64,000 nt of DNA, taken from assembly GCF_019801145.1 (NCBI RefSeq), contig NZ_JAHVJQ010000015.1:1-64000 (forward strand), read 5' to 3'. Shown piece by piece: positions 1 to 7,307 of this stretch. The stretch comes from Leisingera aquaemixtae (GTDB lineage: Bacteria; Pseudomonadota; Alphaproteobacteria; Rhodobacterales; Rhodobacteraceae). A model generated the notes under the pieces. That model saw only the letters and a list, made by a program, of their open reading frames with translations. It had not been told where the DNA came from and searched no databases. Within the stretch, counting starts at the first letter, position 1. Every line of letters begins with the position of its first letter. The translations under genes were made by a program, and so were the position numbers.

Positions 1-100
1 GCAGCTCGTTCCAGCCAAACGTCCGCCGCGCCGCCTCAGCCTGCTGCCGCGTCAGCCCGCAAAGCGGCCCGCCGCCGCGCTCCTCAACAGGCTCTCCCAT
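1..100 (-). CDS. P-type cation-transporting ATPase, N-terminal fragment (cut by window edge)
   Basis: The reverse complement from base 100 starts with ATG and stays open to the window edge, 33 codons. A GGAGGT Shine-Dalgarno sequence lies about 8 bases before the ATG, which supports this start. The peptide contains GLTRQQAEAARRTFGWNEL, resembling the cation-ATPase N-terminal domain (GLs-x-EAxxRLxxxGxNEL) that precedes the first membrane helices of P-type pumps. The gene diverges from repA. Metal or proton specificity cannot be told from this fragment. Family assignment is an inference from one short motif. Confidence 0.55.
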   Translation of the reverse strand, partial: MGEPVEERGGGPLCGLTRQQAEAARRTFGWNEL

Positions 101-177
101 GCTCCGACCTCCGCTGACCAGATGCCCCCGCCGCACCGCCGTGACGGCCAACTGTATCTGCCAACTATAGAAAACAC

Positions 178-206
178 TTGCACGAATCCCGCTCTTTGGC
201 CAATAG
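178..206 (+). promoter_or_regulatory. Possible repA promoter
   Basis: TTGCAC and CAATAG are separated by 17 bases, about 145 bp before the repA start. The -10 match is weak, so this is only a candidate. Confidence 0.25.
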
Positions 207-236
207 TCACGGAAAAGAGGCGGCAAACGCCAAATT

Positions 237-279
237 CCGTGAACACGGACCGGGCAGGACACACGGTCGGATGCATCCG
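237..279. promoter_or_regulatory. Palindromes in the repA leader, possible RepA operator
   Basis: Two inverted repeats lie close together upstream of repA: CCGTG-AA-CACGG (237-248) and the perfect 12-mer CGGATGCATCCG (268-279). RepA proteins of repABC plasmids repress their own operon by binding palindromes in this leader, so an operator role is plausible but unproven. Confidence 0.35.
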
Positions 280-350
280 CACAGCACCGCCCCCGGACCA
301 AACCGCGGAGCATAAAGGCAGAGCGGCGCAGATGGCAGGCACAAGGGCAG

Positions 351-1538
351 ATGGATCATACATACACACCTGAGGATCTCAATGCGGTGATCCGGCAGCA
401 TTCCGAATGGATTGCGGCGCAGCTGCACGCGCAGCGCGAAAGCCTGTTCCCGCCGAATGCCTCCAAGACCATGCGCAAATTCACCTCCGGCGAGGCCGCG
501 GCCCTGCTCGGGGTGAATGATTCCTACCTGCGCAAGCTGCATCTGGACGGCAAGGGCCCCTCGCCCGAGCTCACTGCCGGCAACCGCCGCCAGTACTCCG
601 CCGAGGACATCCAGGAACTGCGCGAGCTGCTGGAGAAAACCGCCCGCAAGCCCGGCGACTACCTGCCCGGCCGCCGCGAAGATGATCACATGCAGATCAT
701 CGGCGTGATGAATTTCAAGGGCGGCTCCGGCAAGACCACCACCTCCGCCCACCTCGCGCAGCGCCTGGCGCTCAAGGGCTACCGGGTGCTGGCGATCGAC
801 CTCGATCCGCAGGCCTCCTTGACGGCGCTGCACGGCGTCCAGCCGGAGTTCGACCTCAAGGACGGCGGCACGCTTTACGATGCCATCCGCTATGACGACC
901 CGGCGCCGATCCAGTCGGTGATCCGCAAGACCTACATCCCCAACCTCGACCTCATCCCCGGCAACCTCGAACTGATGGAGTTCGAGCACGACACCCCCCG
1001 GGCGCTGGCCCAGGGCAGCGCCGGGCTGTTCTTCTTCCGGGTCAAAGAGGCTCTGACACAGGTCGATTCCGACTATGACGTGGTGGTGATCGACTGCCCG
1101 CCGCAATTGGGCTTCCTCACCATGTCAGCGCTGTCCGCCGCCACCGGCGTGCTGGTGACGATCCACCCGGAAATGCTCGACGTGATGTCGATGTCGCAAT
1201 TCCTGCGCATGACCGCCGACCTGATGGACGTGATCGCGCAGTCCGGCGCCGACATGAGCCACGACTGGATGCGCTACCTGCTCACCCGCTACGAGCCGTC
1301 GGACGCGCCGCAGAACCGCATCGTCGCCTTCCTGCGCACCATGTACGGCGACAAGGTGCTGAACGCTCCGATGCTGAAATCCACCGCGATTTCCGATGCC
1401 GGCCTTACCAAGCAGACCCTGTACGAGGTCGAACGCAGCGCCTTCACCCGCTCCACCTATGACCGCGCGGTCGAAAGCCTGAACGCGGTCAACGACGAAA
1501 TCAGCCAGCTCATTCAGGAAACCTGGGGGCGCACATGA
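351..1538 (+). CDS. repA: Plasmid partitioning ATPase RepA (ParA family)
   Basis: A 395-residue ParA-type ATPase that segregates the plasmid together with RepB and represses the repABC operon. A MerR-like helix-turn-helix region (about residues 44-64, FTSGEAAALLG) precedes the ATPase. The deviant Walker A motif KGGSGKTTT begins near residue 123 and the Walker A' motif VVVIDCPPQLG lies near residue 244. Length matches usual RepA proteins (about 400). Its stop overlaps the repB start (ATGA), which is the normal repABC arrangement. Confidence 0.95.
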   Translation: MDHTYTPEDLNAVIRQHSEWIAAQLHAQRESLFPPNASKTMRKFTSGEAAALLGVNDSYLRKLHLDGKGPSPELTAGNRRQYSAEDIQELRELLEKTARKPGDYLPGRREDDHMQIIGVMNFKGGSGKTTTSAHLAQRLALKGYRVLAIDLDPQASLTALHGVQPEFDLKDGGTLYDAIRYDDPAPIQSVIRKTYIPNLDLIPGNLELMEFEHDTPRALAQGSAGLFFFRVKEALTQVDSDYDVVVIDCPPQLGFLTMSALSAATGVLVTIHPEMLDVMSMSQFLRMTADLMDVIAQSGADMSHDWMRYLLTRYEPSDAPQNRIVAFLRTMYGDKVLNAPMLKSTAISDAGLTKQTLYEVERSAFTRSTYDRAVESLNAVNDEISQLIQETWGRT

Positions 1539-2554
1539 CCAGCAGCAAGAAATCCCGCCTCTCGATGCTCGACAGCCTGGCCGCGGCCGGCGCGCCGGTG
1601 GCCTCCCCTGCCCCGGCGGCGTCGATGATGTCCAGCAACCGCGCCCTGCGCTCCGCCCGCGACGCGGTGGATTCGCACCGGGTCTGGGATCTGGAGCCGC
1701 ACCAGATCGAGGACACCAGGATTCACGACCGGCTCGACCCGGAAGACGTCCTCGACCTGCGCGACGCGATCGAGGCAAACGGCCAGACCGTGCCGATCCT
1801 GGTGCGCCGCCATCCCTCTGAGGCCGACCGCTACCTGCTGGTCTACGGCCGCCGCCGGCTGGAGGCGATCCGCTCCTCGGACAAGGTAACCAAGGTCCGG
1901 GCGCTGGTCGCCAATCTGGATGAGGACGCTGCCGTGCGCGCCCAGATTTCGGAAAACATGGCCCGGCGCGACCTGTCCTTCATCGAAAAGGCGCTGTTCG
2001 CGCAGGAGCTGGTGGAAAACGGCTTCGGCAACCAGTCACAGGTCGCCGAGGTGCTGACCGTCACCAAATCCTCCGTCTCCATGGCCATCGCCATTGCCGA
2101 GGCCATCGGAGGCGACCTGATTCGCGCCATCGGCCCGGCCCAGGGCATCGGCCGCCCGCGCTGGGATGCGCTGGCCAAGGCAATCTCGGAAACCGGCGCC
2201 GACCGTGAAGCGCTCATCCGAATTGCCGAGAAGGAATATACCAATTTCGCCGTCGATTCGGTGACCGAAGGCTCAGACGCCGCGCCCGCCGACCCCTCGG
2301 TGCTGGCGTTTGAGGCGGTTTTCAAGGCCGCGGTCCCCTCCCCTGCCCCGCAGAAGGGCACGCGGGAGCGCAAGGCCCGGACGCTGGCGCAGCCGCTGAC
2401 CGTCGGCGGCCGCCGCAGCGGCACCTTGCGGCGCACCGCCAAGGGGGTGAGTCTTGAACTCCCCGGCGGCGGCTTTGCCGACTGGCTGGAGTCCGAGGCC
2501 CAAACACTGATCGAAGAGCTTCACGCGCGCTGGCAGTCGCGCGGCGAAGGTTAA
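1535..2554 (+). CDS. repB: Plasmid partitioning protein RepB (ParB family)
   Basis: A 339-residue centromere-binding protein that loads on parS and is moved by RepA. The ParB core is seen as YLLVYGRRRLEAI near residue 105 and the ParB box ENMARRDLS near residue 140, followed by a helix-turn-helix (QSQVAEVLTVTKSSVSMAIA, about residues 168-187) for parS recognition. It is translationally coupled to repA by a 4-base overlap. A likely target palindrome lies right after repC. Confidence 0.95.
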   Translation: MTSSKKSRLSMLDSLAAAGAPVASPAPAASMMSSNRALRSARDAVDSHRVWDLEPHQIEDTRIHDRLDPEDVLDLRDAIEANGQTVPILVRRHPSEADRYLLVYGRRRLEAIRSSDKVTKVRALVANLDEDAAVRAQISENMARRDLSFIEKALFAQELVENGFGNQSQVAEVLTVTKSSVSMAIAIAEAIGGDLIRAIGPAQGIGRPRWDALAKAISETGADREALIRIAEKEYTNFAVDSVTEGSDAAPADPSVLAFEAVFKAAVPSPAPQKGTRERKARTLAQPLTVGGRRSGTLRRTAKGVSLELPGGGFADWLESEAQTLIEELHARWQSRGEG

Positions 2555-2587
2555 TATATAACAATAACTTAGGAGGCACAGAGCAGG

Positions 2588-2642
2588 CAAAAAAGAAGGC
2601 CCCGCAAAACCGAAGCTCCACGAGACCAACTTGTTTCTAGCA
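2588..2642 (-). ncRNA. incA: Antisense countertranscript RNA of the repABC replicon (ctRNA)
   Basis: The 171-bp repB-repC gap has the expected elements on the minus strand. A promoter TTGCGG (complement of 2671-2676) and TAACTT (complement of 2648-2653) has exactly 17 bases between the hexamers. About 50 bases further on, a GC-rich stem ends in a run of T on the minus strand (complement of 2589-2594). This predicts a roughly 55-nt RNA antisense to the repC leader. In repABC plasmids such RNAs cause early termination of repC mRNA and set incompatibility. On the plus strand a second hairpin followed by TTTTTT (about 2686-2712) could be the conditional repC attenuator. Confidence 0.75.
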
Positions 2643-2725
2643 CCCTCAAGTTAGTGGCCGGAGCCTGAAACCGCAAGTCGAAAGCGATTCGCGGGCCGCT
2701 CTTTTTTGTCTTTCGTGATGATGAC

Positions 2726-3979
2726 ATGGGATATATGCCCCTCACGCCTTTTGGGCGAACGGTGGATGCTGTCCTGCTGAAACATCAGCAGGCCGCCGCC
2801 GGCCACTCCCCTATGCACAGCGCCGTCAGCAAATGGGACGCCCTGCGCGAGCTTGCCGCCGCGCGTAAGACCCACGGCCTCAGCGACCGCGACCTCTCGG
2901 TGCTGCAGGCGCTGCTCAGCTTCCTGCCCGGCAAGGAGATCAAGCCGGAGCCCGGCGCGACCGTGGTGCATCCCTCCAACCGGGCGATCTGCGAACGGCT
3001 GAACGGCATGCCAAACTCCACCATGCGCCGCCACATGGCCAAGCTGGTTGCCGCGGGCATCCTGATCCGCCGCGACAGCCCCAACGGCAAACGCTACGTG
3101 CGCCGTTATCAGGGCGAACGGGTGGCCTACGGGTTCGACCTCTCCCCCCTCGCCCGCCGCTTCGCCGAATTCGCGGACGCGGCTGAAGCCGAGCGCGCCC
3201 TGGAGGCCCGGATCAAGCAGCTGCGAGAAACCGTCAGCCTGATGCGCCGCGACCTCCTGAACCTGGCGCTCCTCGGCGCCGCAGAGCGTCCTGAACTCTC
3301 CGTCTGGGACCAATTCCACGACCTCGCCCATCTGACCGCCCGCGACCTGCGCCGCAAGCTGGGCCTGGCGGAACTGGCAGAGATCCAGGCCCGTCTCGCC
3401 GCTGCACTGGACGACACTAAACAGCATTTAGAGCCTGCAATTACAGAAGATCCGAGCACCAACGGCGCTCAAAATGAGCACCACTATCAGAATTCAAAGA
3501 AAGACTCTTTTGAATCTGAACAGGCCGTTAAGGCAGCGCACGCACCGGAAACGGAATCGAAAGACGAAACCGGGTATGCTGAGAAACCTTCAGCCGAAAG
3601 GCCAGCGCACCGAGAAACACCGCCCCAACCGCCTGAGGCCCCTGCCCCCAGCGGCCCAAGCCTGCCGCTCCGCCTGATCCTCTCCGCCTGCGGCGAGATT
3701 CACGGCTATGCCGATGGCGCCATCCGCCACTGGACCGATCTTCTGCGCGCCGCTGACACCGTGCGCCCGATGATGGGGATTTCCGCCGCCGTCTGGGAAG
3801 AAGCCAAAACCGCCATGGGCGCGGCAGAAGCCGCAACCGTGGTCGCCGCGATGCTCGAGCGGTTCTCCGATATCCGCTCTCCCGGCGGATACCTCCGGCA
3901 TCTCAGCGCCAAGGCCAGGATCGAGAATTTCTCCAGCGCCCCGATGGTCATGGCCCTCGCCCGCAAGGCCGCGGCGTAG
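2726..3979 (+). CDS. repC: Replication initiator RepC
   Basis: A 417-residue plasmid initiator of the repABC family, which contains the replication origin within its own coding sequence in studied members. The N-terminus (TPFGR, residues 7-11) and the winged-helix part (GATVVHPSNRAICERLNGMP and STMRRHMAKLVAAGIL, about residues 74-113) are typical of RepC. The middle is low complexity (about residues 235-310), and a conserved C-terminal block follows. The gap to repB holds the ctRNA locus. A parS-like palindrome begins 3 bases after the stop codon. Confidence 0.95.
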   Translation: MGYMPLTPFGRTVDAVLLKHQQAAAGHSPMHSAVSKWDALRELAAARKTHGLSDRDLSVLQALLSFLPGKEIKPEPGATVVHPSNRAICERLNGMPNSTMRRHMAKLVAAGILIRRDSPNGKRYVRRYQGERVAYGFDLSPLARRFAEFADAAEAERALEARIKQLRETVSLMRRDLLNLALLGAAERPELSVWDQFHDLAHLTARDLRRKLGLAELAEIQARLAAALDDTKQHLEPAITEDPSTNGAQNEHHYQNSKKDSFESEQAVKAAHAPETESKDETGYAEKPSAERPAHRETPPQPPEAPAPSGPSLPLRLILSACGEIHGYADGAIRHWTDLLRAADTVRPMMGISAAVWEEAKTAMGAAEAATVVAAMLERFSDIRSPGGYLRHLSAKARIENFSSAPMVMALARKAAA

Positions 3980-3981
3980 AA

Positions 3982-3997
3982 GTTCACAGCTGTGAAC
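3982..3997. promoter_or_regulatory. parS: parS-like centromere palindrome
   Basis: GTTCACAGCTGTGAAC is a perfect 16-bp palindrome fitting the GTTNNNNGCNNNNAAC pattern of repABC parS sites bound by RepB. It lies immediately downstream of repC, a common parS position. Confidence 0.85.
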
Positions 3998-4013
3998 TCC
4001 ACCCCTTTCCTGG

Positions 4014-4027
4014 GTGATCAGGATCAA
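4014..4027 (+). promoter_or_regulatory. FNR-type box (adh)
   Basis: GTGAT-CAGG-ATCAA matches TTGAT-N4-ATCAA at 9 of 10 positions and lies 47 bp before the preferred adh start. Confidence 0.6.
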
Positions 4028-4074
4028 CCCGGGAGCCGCGGGTTTGGGGTATGCTGAACCACGGGAGTCGCAAG

Positions 4075-5019
4075 ATGCGTGCCATGGTGTTCCGCAAAGC
4101 AGGTGAGTCGCTCCGGCTGGAGCACATTGCCCGGCCGGACCCGGGGCCTTGGGACGTGCTGATCCGGGTCGAGGCCTGCGGCGTGTGCCGCACCGATCTC
4201 CATATCGCTGATGGCGACCTGACCGAGGCGGCGGTGCCGCTGATCCCGGGGCATGAGGTTGTCGGCCGCATCGTCGCGGTGGGCAGCAAGGTGGAGGGGC
4301 TGGAGACCGGCCAGCGGGTGGGCGTGCCCTGGCTGGGCGCCACCTGCCGCCGCTGCCGCTATTGCCGGGAGGCGCAGGAGAACCTCTGCGATGCGCCGGT
4401 GTTCACCGGCTACACCCGCAACGGCGGCTTTGCCGAATTCTGCCTGGCCGACGGGCGCTACGTGTTCCGGCTCGACGGGGATGCCGGCCCGGTGCAGCTG
4501 GCGCCGCTGCTGTGCGCCGGGCTGATCGGCTACCGCAGCTACCGGATGGCGGGCGAGGCTGCCAGTCTCGGTCTTTACGGCTTTGGGGCGGCGGCGCATA
4601 TCCTGACCCAGCTGGCGGTCTGGCAGGGCCGCAAGGTGTTTGCGCTGACCCGGCCCGGAGACACCGCGGCGCAGGAGTTTGCCCGCAGCCTGGGCGCGGT
4701 TTGGGCGGGCGGCTCTGATGAGAGGCCGCCGGAGGCGCTGGACGCGGCCATTCTCTTTGCGCCGGTGGGCGGCAGGGTGGTTTGCGGCGGCATTCACATG
4801 AGTGACATTCCGGGCTTTCCCTATGCCGACCTGTGGGGCGAGCGGCATATCCTGTCGGTGGCCAATCTGACCCGGCAGGACGGCGAAGAGTTCCTGCCGC
4901 TGGCGGCTGAGGCCGGTATTGCCACGCAGGGCCGCAGATACGCGCTGGAAGAGGCCAATCAGGCGCTTGCGGACATGCGGCAGGGGCGTTTGCAGGGCGC
5001 CGCGGTGCTGGTTCCCTGA
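4075..5019 (+). CDS. Zinc-dependent alcohol dehydrogenase family protein
   Basis: A medium-chain zinc dehydrogenase of 314 residues, expected to interconvert alcohols and aldehydes with NAD(P). Catalytic-zinc ligands are visible: CGVCRTD (Cys34), GHE (His59, Glu60). The structural-zinc cysteines are Cys92, 95, 98 and 106 in CRRCRYCREAQENLC. A Rossmann motif is present as GLYGFGAAAHI. I chose the ATG at 4075 because GGGAG lies 7 bases before it; an in-frame ATG at 4051 would add 8 residues. An FNR-type box lies upstream, consistent with a fermentative role under oxygen limitation. The substrate is unknown. Confidence 0.88.
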   Translation: MRAMVFRKAGESLRLEHIARPDPGPWDVLIRVEACGVCRTDLHIADGDLTEAAVPLIPGHEVVGRIVAVGSKVEGLETGQRVGVPWLGATCRRCRYCREAQENLCDAPVFTGYTRNGGFAEFCLADGRYVFRLDGDAGPVQLAPLLCAGLIGYRSYRMAGEAASLGLYGFGAAAHILTQLAVWQGRKVFALTRPGDTAAQEFARSLGAVWAGGSDERPPEALDAAILFAPVGGRVVCGGIHMSDIPGFPYADLWGERHILSVANLTRQDGEEFLPLAAEAGIATQGRRYALEEANQALADMRQGRLQGAAVLVP

Positions 5020-5034
5020 TGTTGAGAGGATAAA

Positions 5035-5298
5035 ATGATTGAAAAACAAAAGCTTAACGAGTTGAAGGCGGTCCAGCTGCGGCCTGTGCTGCCATCTGAG
5101 GGGCTGAATTTCGCGCTGACGGACGAGTTGGACGGCGATCCCGGCTGGCTGGGGCAGGACCGGGCGGTGGATGCGATCCGAATGGGGGCGCTGGCCGCTC
5201 ATGAGGATATTTCAGGTGCGCATGAAAGCGAGATGGCCGAGGTCTTTGAGGACGCCCGCACGGCGCTGGAGGCAGCGTGCTGTCCGCTGGTGATTTAA
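5035..5298 (+). CDS. Short protein resembling the N-terminus of Lon-like AAA_32 proteases (likely relic)
   Basis: An 87-residue protein with a Shine-Dalgarno sequence (GAGAGGA) before its ATG, 15 bp after adh. Residues about 11-50 (ELxxxxGWLGQDRAVDAIRMG) resemble the start of Lon-related AAA_32 ATPases, where GQxRAxxAixfG precedes the Walker A region. After residue 55 the match ends and there is no ATPase or protease domain. It is probably the remnant of a larger protease gene shortened by an internal deletion, though a functional small protein cannot be excluded. Confidence 0.5.
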   Translation: MIEKQKLNELKAVQLRPVLPSEGLNFALTDELDGDPGWLGQDRAVDAIRMGALAAHEDISGAHESEMAEVFEDARTALEAACCPLVI

Positions 5299-5340
5299 AG
5301 CTGGGGCTGAGGCGGAGGGGCCGCGGGTCGGCGGGCGGGA

Positions 5341-5354
5341 TTGATGGAGATCAT
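5341..5354 (+). promoter_or_regulatory. FNR-type box (gene at 5415)
   Basis: TTGAT-GGAG-ATCAT, 9 of 10 matches, 60 bp before the start codon of the next gene. Confidence 0.65.
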
Positions 5355-5414
5355 TTCGACCTGCGGCAGCAGGCGTAGACTGACAGCATCTGGGGAGACC
5401 GCGAGGGTAGGGGC

Positions 5415-5924
5415 ATGGACACCAACTGCCTGCCAAAAATGGACATGACGGACAACACGACCGGCTGCTGCCCCAAGTTTAACCCGGCAGGATGGGATGG
5501 CCGCAATCTGCATTTCGAAAACAAGCCGTTTGTCCGGGCGAAAACACGCAGTCTTCTGCATTTTCCGCTGAACATGGGAAAAGTCATTTCGCGGGTGCAG
5601 AGGCATATCGAAGACGCCGGCGTGCAGGATCCGGAAGGGTATCTGGTCCTCAGCCGGGATCTGTCCCACGCGGAAGCAGAGCATTTCTTTGCGGTGACCG
5701 GCGGGGTGCCTAATGAAGAAATGACGGAGATTACCGGCGACTTTATCACCCGGGTGTTCGAAGGCCCCTACCGCAGGGCCAAGGACTGGATGCATGACAT
5801 GGAGGTTGCCGCCGAAGCCAGCGGCAAAAACGCGGGGCGCATTTTCATGTTCTATACGACCTGTCCGAAATGTGTCCGGGCGTACGGCAAGAACTATGTC
5901 ATCGGAGTTGCCGAAGTCAGTTAA
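5415..5924 (+). CDS. Conserved protein with CCPKF and TTCPKC cysteine motifs
   Basis: A 169-residue soluble protein of a family often labelled only as hydrolase or hypothetical. It has paired cysteines near the N-terminus (GCCPKFNPAGWDG) and a TTCPKCVRAYGKNY motif near the C-terminus, which suggests metal binding or redox chemistry. The centre (LVLSRDLS, FEGPYRRAKDWMHDM) resembles small-molecule-binding GyrI-like folds, by impression only. The ATG at 5415 follows an AGGGTAGGGG Shine-Dalgarno-like stretch; in-frame ATGs at 5439 and 5445 are alternatives. An FNR box 60 bp upstream makes it part of the island regulon. The function is not known. Confidence 0.75.
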   Translation: MDTNCLPKMDMTDNTTGCCPKFNPAGWDGRNLHFENKPFVRAKTRSLLHFPLNMGKVISRVQRHIEDAGVQDPEGYLVLSRDLSHAEAEHFFAVTGGVPNEEMTEITGDFITRVFEGPYRRAKDWMHDMEVAAEASGKNAGRIFMFYTTCPKCVRAYGKNYVIGVAEVS

Positions 5925-5948
5925 CGATTCACTCTGCAGGAGGTGGCT

Positions 5949-6320
5949 ATGCAAGACCCGGAACTGGAAATTCTCATTGACCGGCTGGAAAATGAGGCGG
6001 ATCTCACCCTGGCGGATTTTGACGGTGTGCTGCATGCGCTGGCCTATTTGCTGCCGGGAGCGGCGCCGGATGACGAACACGCCGCGCAGCACATCGGCAC
6101 CGCGGATGGGGCCATGCATGTGGCCGACGCGGCTTTCCCGGACTGGGACGTGCATATCCGGGGGCGGGCCTATGGCAAGCATGGCCGCTGGCATTGCACC
6201 CTGCGGGAGAACGACAATCTCGACAATGATGCGGCGATCGGCCTGGGACAGTCGCCGGTTTTGGGGCAGGCGATCCTGGCGGCGGTTTTGCGGCTGGCGA
6301 TGATCCTGAAAAAGGACTGA
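5949..6320 (+). CDS. Hypothetical protein
   Basis: A 123-residue protein I do not recognise. The ATG at 5949 is chosen because AGGAGG (5938-5943) sits 5 bases before it; a GTG at 5943 would overlap that ribosome site. The sequence is acidic at the N-terminus (residues 3-20), has a histidine-rich centre, and ends in an alanine/leucine helix with a basic tail (LKKD). It lies 24 bp after the preceding gene and 39 bp before pfkB on the same strand, so it is probably in one transcript driven from the FNR box at 5341. Confidence 0.7.
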   Translation: MQDPELEILIDRLENEADLTLADFDGVLHALAYLLPGAAPDDEHAAQHIGTADGAMHVADAAFPDWDVHIRGRAYGKHGRWHCTLRENDNLDNDAAIGLGQSPVLGQAILAAVLRLAMILKKD

Positions 6321-6359
6321 ACAGGTGCGGCCCGGAGGGGCAGCGGGGAAGGAAGGCTG

Positions 6360-7307
6360 ATGTCCAGAATTTTGACAATCACACTGAACCCCGCTGTCGA
6401 CCTGGCGACGTCGATCGAACGGGTGGCGGCAGGCCCCAAGCTCTATTGCAAGGCGCCGCGGGTGGACCCCGGCGGCGGCGGGGTGAATGCGGCGCGTGCG
6501 ATCCGCAAGCTGGGCGGCCAGGTGACGGCGCTGGTGGCAGTGGGCGGCGCCATGGGGGAGCAGCTGCTGCAGCTGCTGGCGGCTGAGGACGTGCTGGCGC
6601 TGGCAGTCCATGTGGCCGGCGAAACCCGGCAGAGCTTTGCGGTGACGGATGAGACCACCGGCGAGCAGTTCCGCTTCAGCGTTCCCGGTGAGACCATGGA
6701 CAGCGCCGACGGCGCCCGCCTGCTGAGCGCGATCGCGCAGGCCGCGCCGCGGGACGGCTATGCGGTGCTGAGCGGCGGCGTCACGCCTGGGCTGGACGAC
6801 GATTTCCCGCAGCAGGTGCTGGCGGCCGTTGTGCCGCGCCGGTGCAAGCTGGTCGTCGATACCTCCAAGGCGGCGCTGGCGCATCTGCTGGCCGCGCCCG
6901 GCAAGCCGGTGCATGTGCTGCGGCTGGACCAGCGGGAGGCGGAACAGGCGGCGGGGCACGAACTGGCCACGGTGGCGGACAGCCTGGCGTTTGCCCAGGA
7001 CCTGATTGCACGCGGCGTGGCGGATATTGTGGCTGGCGGGCGCGGTGCGGAAGGGTCGGTTCTGGCCACCAGGGACCAGCGGTTTTTCTGCCGCGCGCCT
7101 TATGTTGAAGTGCAGAGCAAGATCGGGGCAGGGGATGCCTTTACCGGCGCGCTGACGCTGGCGCTGTCGCGCGGCGAGGCACTGGATCAGGCGCTGCGCT
7201 GGGGTGTTGCCGCGGCCAGTGCCACGGTTGGCACCGAAGGCACGGCGCTGTTCGGGCGCGGCGAGGTGGAGGCACTGCTGCCGCAGTGCGAGGTAGCGGC
7301 GGCCTAG
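6360..7307 (+). CDS. pfkB: PfkB-type 6-phosphofructokinase / sugar kinase
   Basis: A 315-residue ribokinase-fold kinase, most like 6-phosphofructokinase II and 1-phosphofructokinase. It shows the N-terminal TLNPAVD motif, the glycine motif GGGGVNAARA (about residues 38-47) and the PfkB signature GAGDAFTGA with the catalytic base near Asp259. It would phosphorylate a sugar phosphate with ATP in glycolysis. The gene converges on ppsA: the two stop codons share the bases CTAG at 7304-7307. A glycolytic kinase beside a gluconeogenic synthase suggests switching of carbon flow. Confidence 0.9.
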   Translation: MSRILTITLNPAVDLATSIERVAAGPKLYCKAPRVDPGGGGVNAARAIRKLGGQVTALVAVGGAMGEQLLQLLAAEDVLALAVHVAGETRQSFAVTDETTGEQFRFSVPGETMDSADGARLLSAIAQAAPRDGYAVLSGGVTPGLDDDFPQQVLAAVVPRRCKLVVDTSKAALAHLLAAPGKPVHVLRLDQREAEQAAGHELATVADSLAFAQDLIARGVADIVAGGRGAEGSVLATRDQRFFCRAPYVEVQSKIGAGDAFTGALTLALSRGEALDQALRWGVAAASATVGTEGTALFGRGEVEALLPQCEVAAA

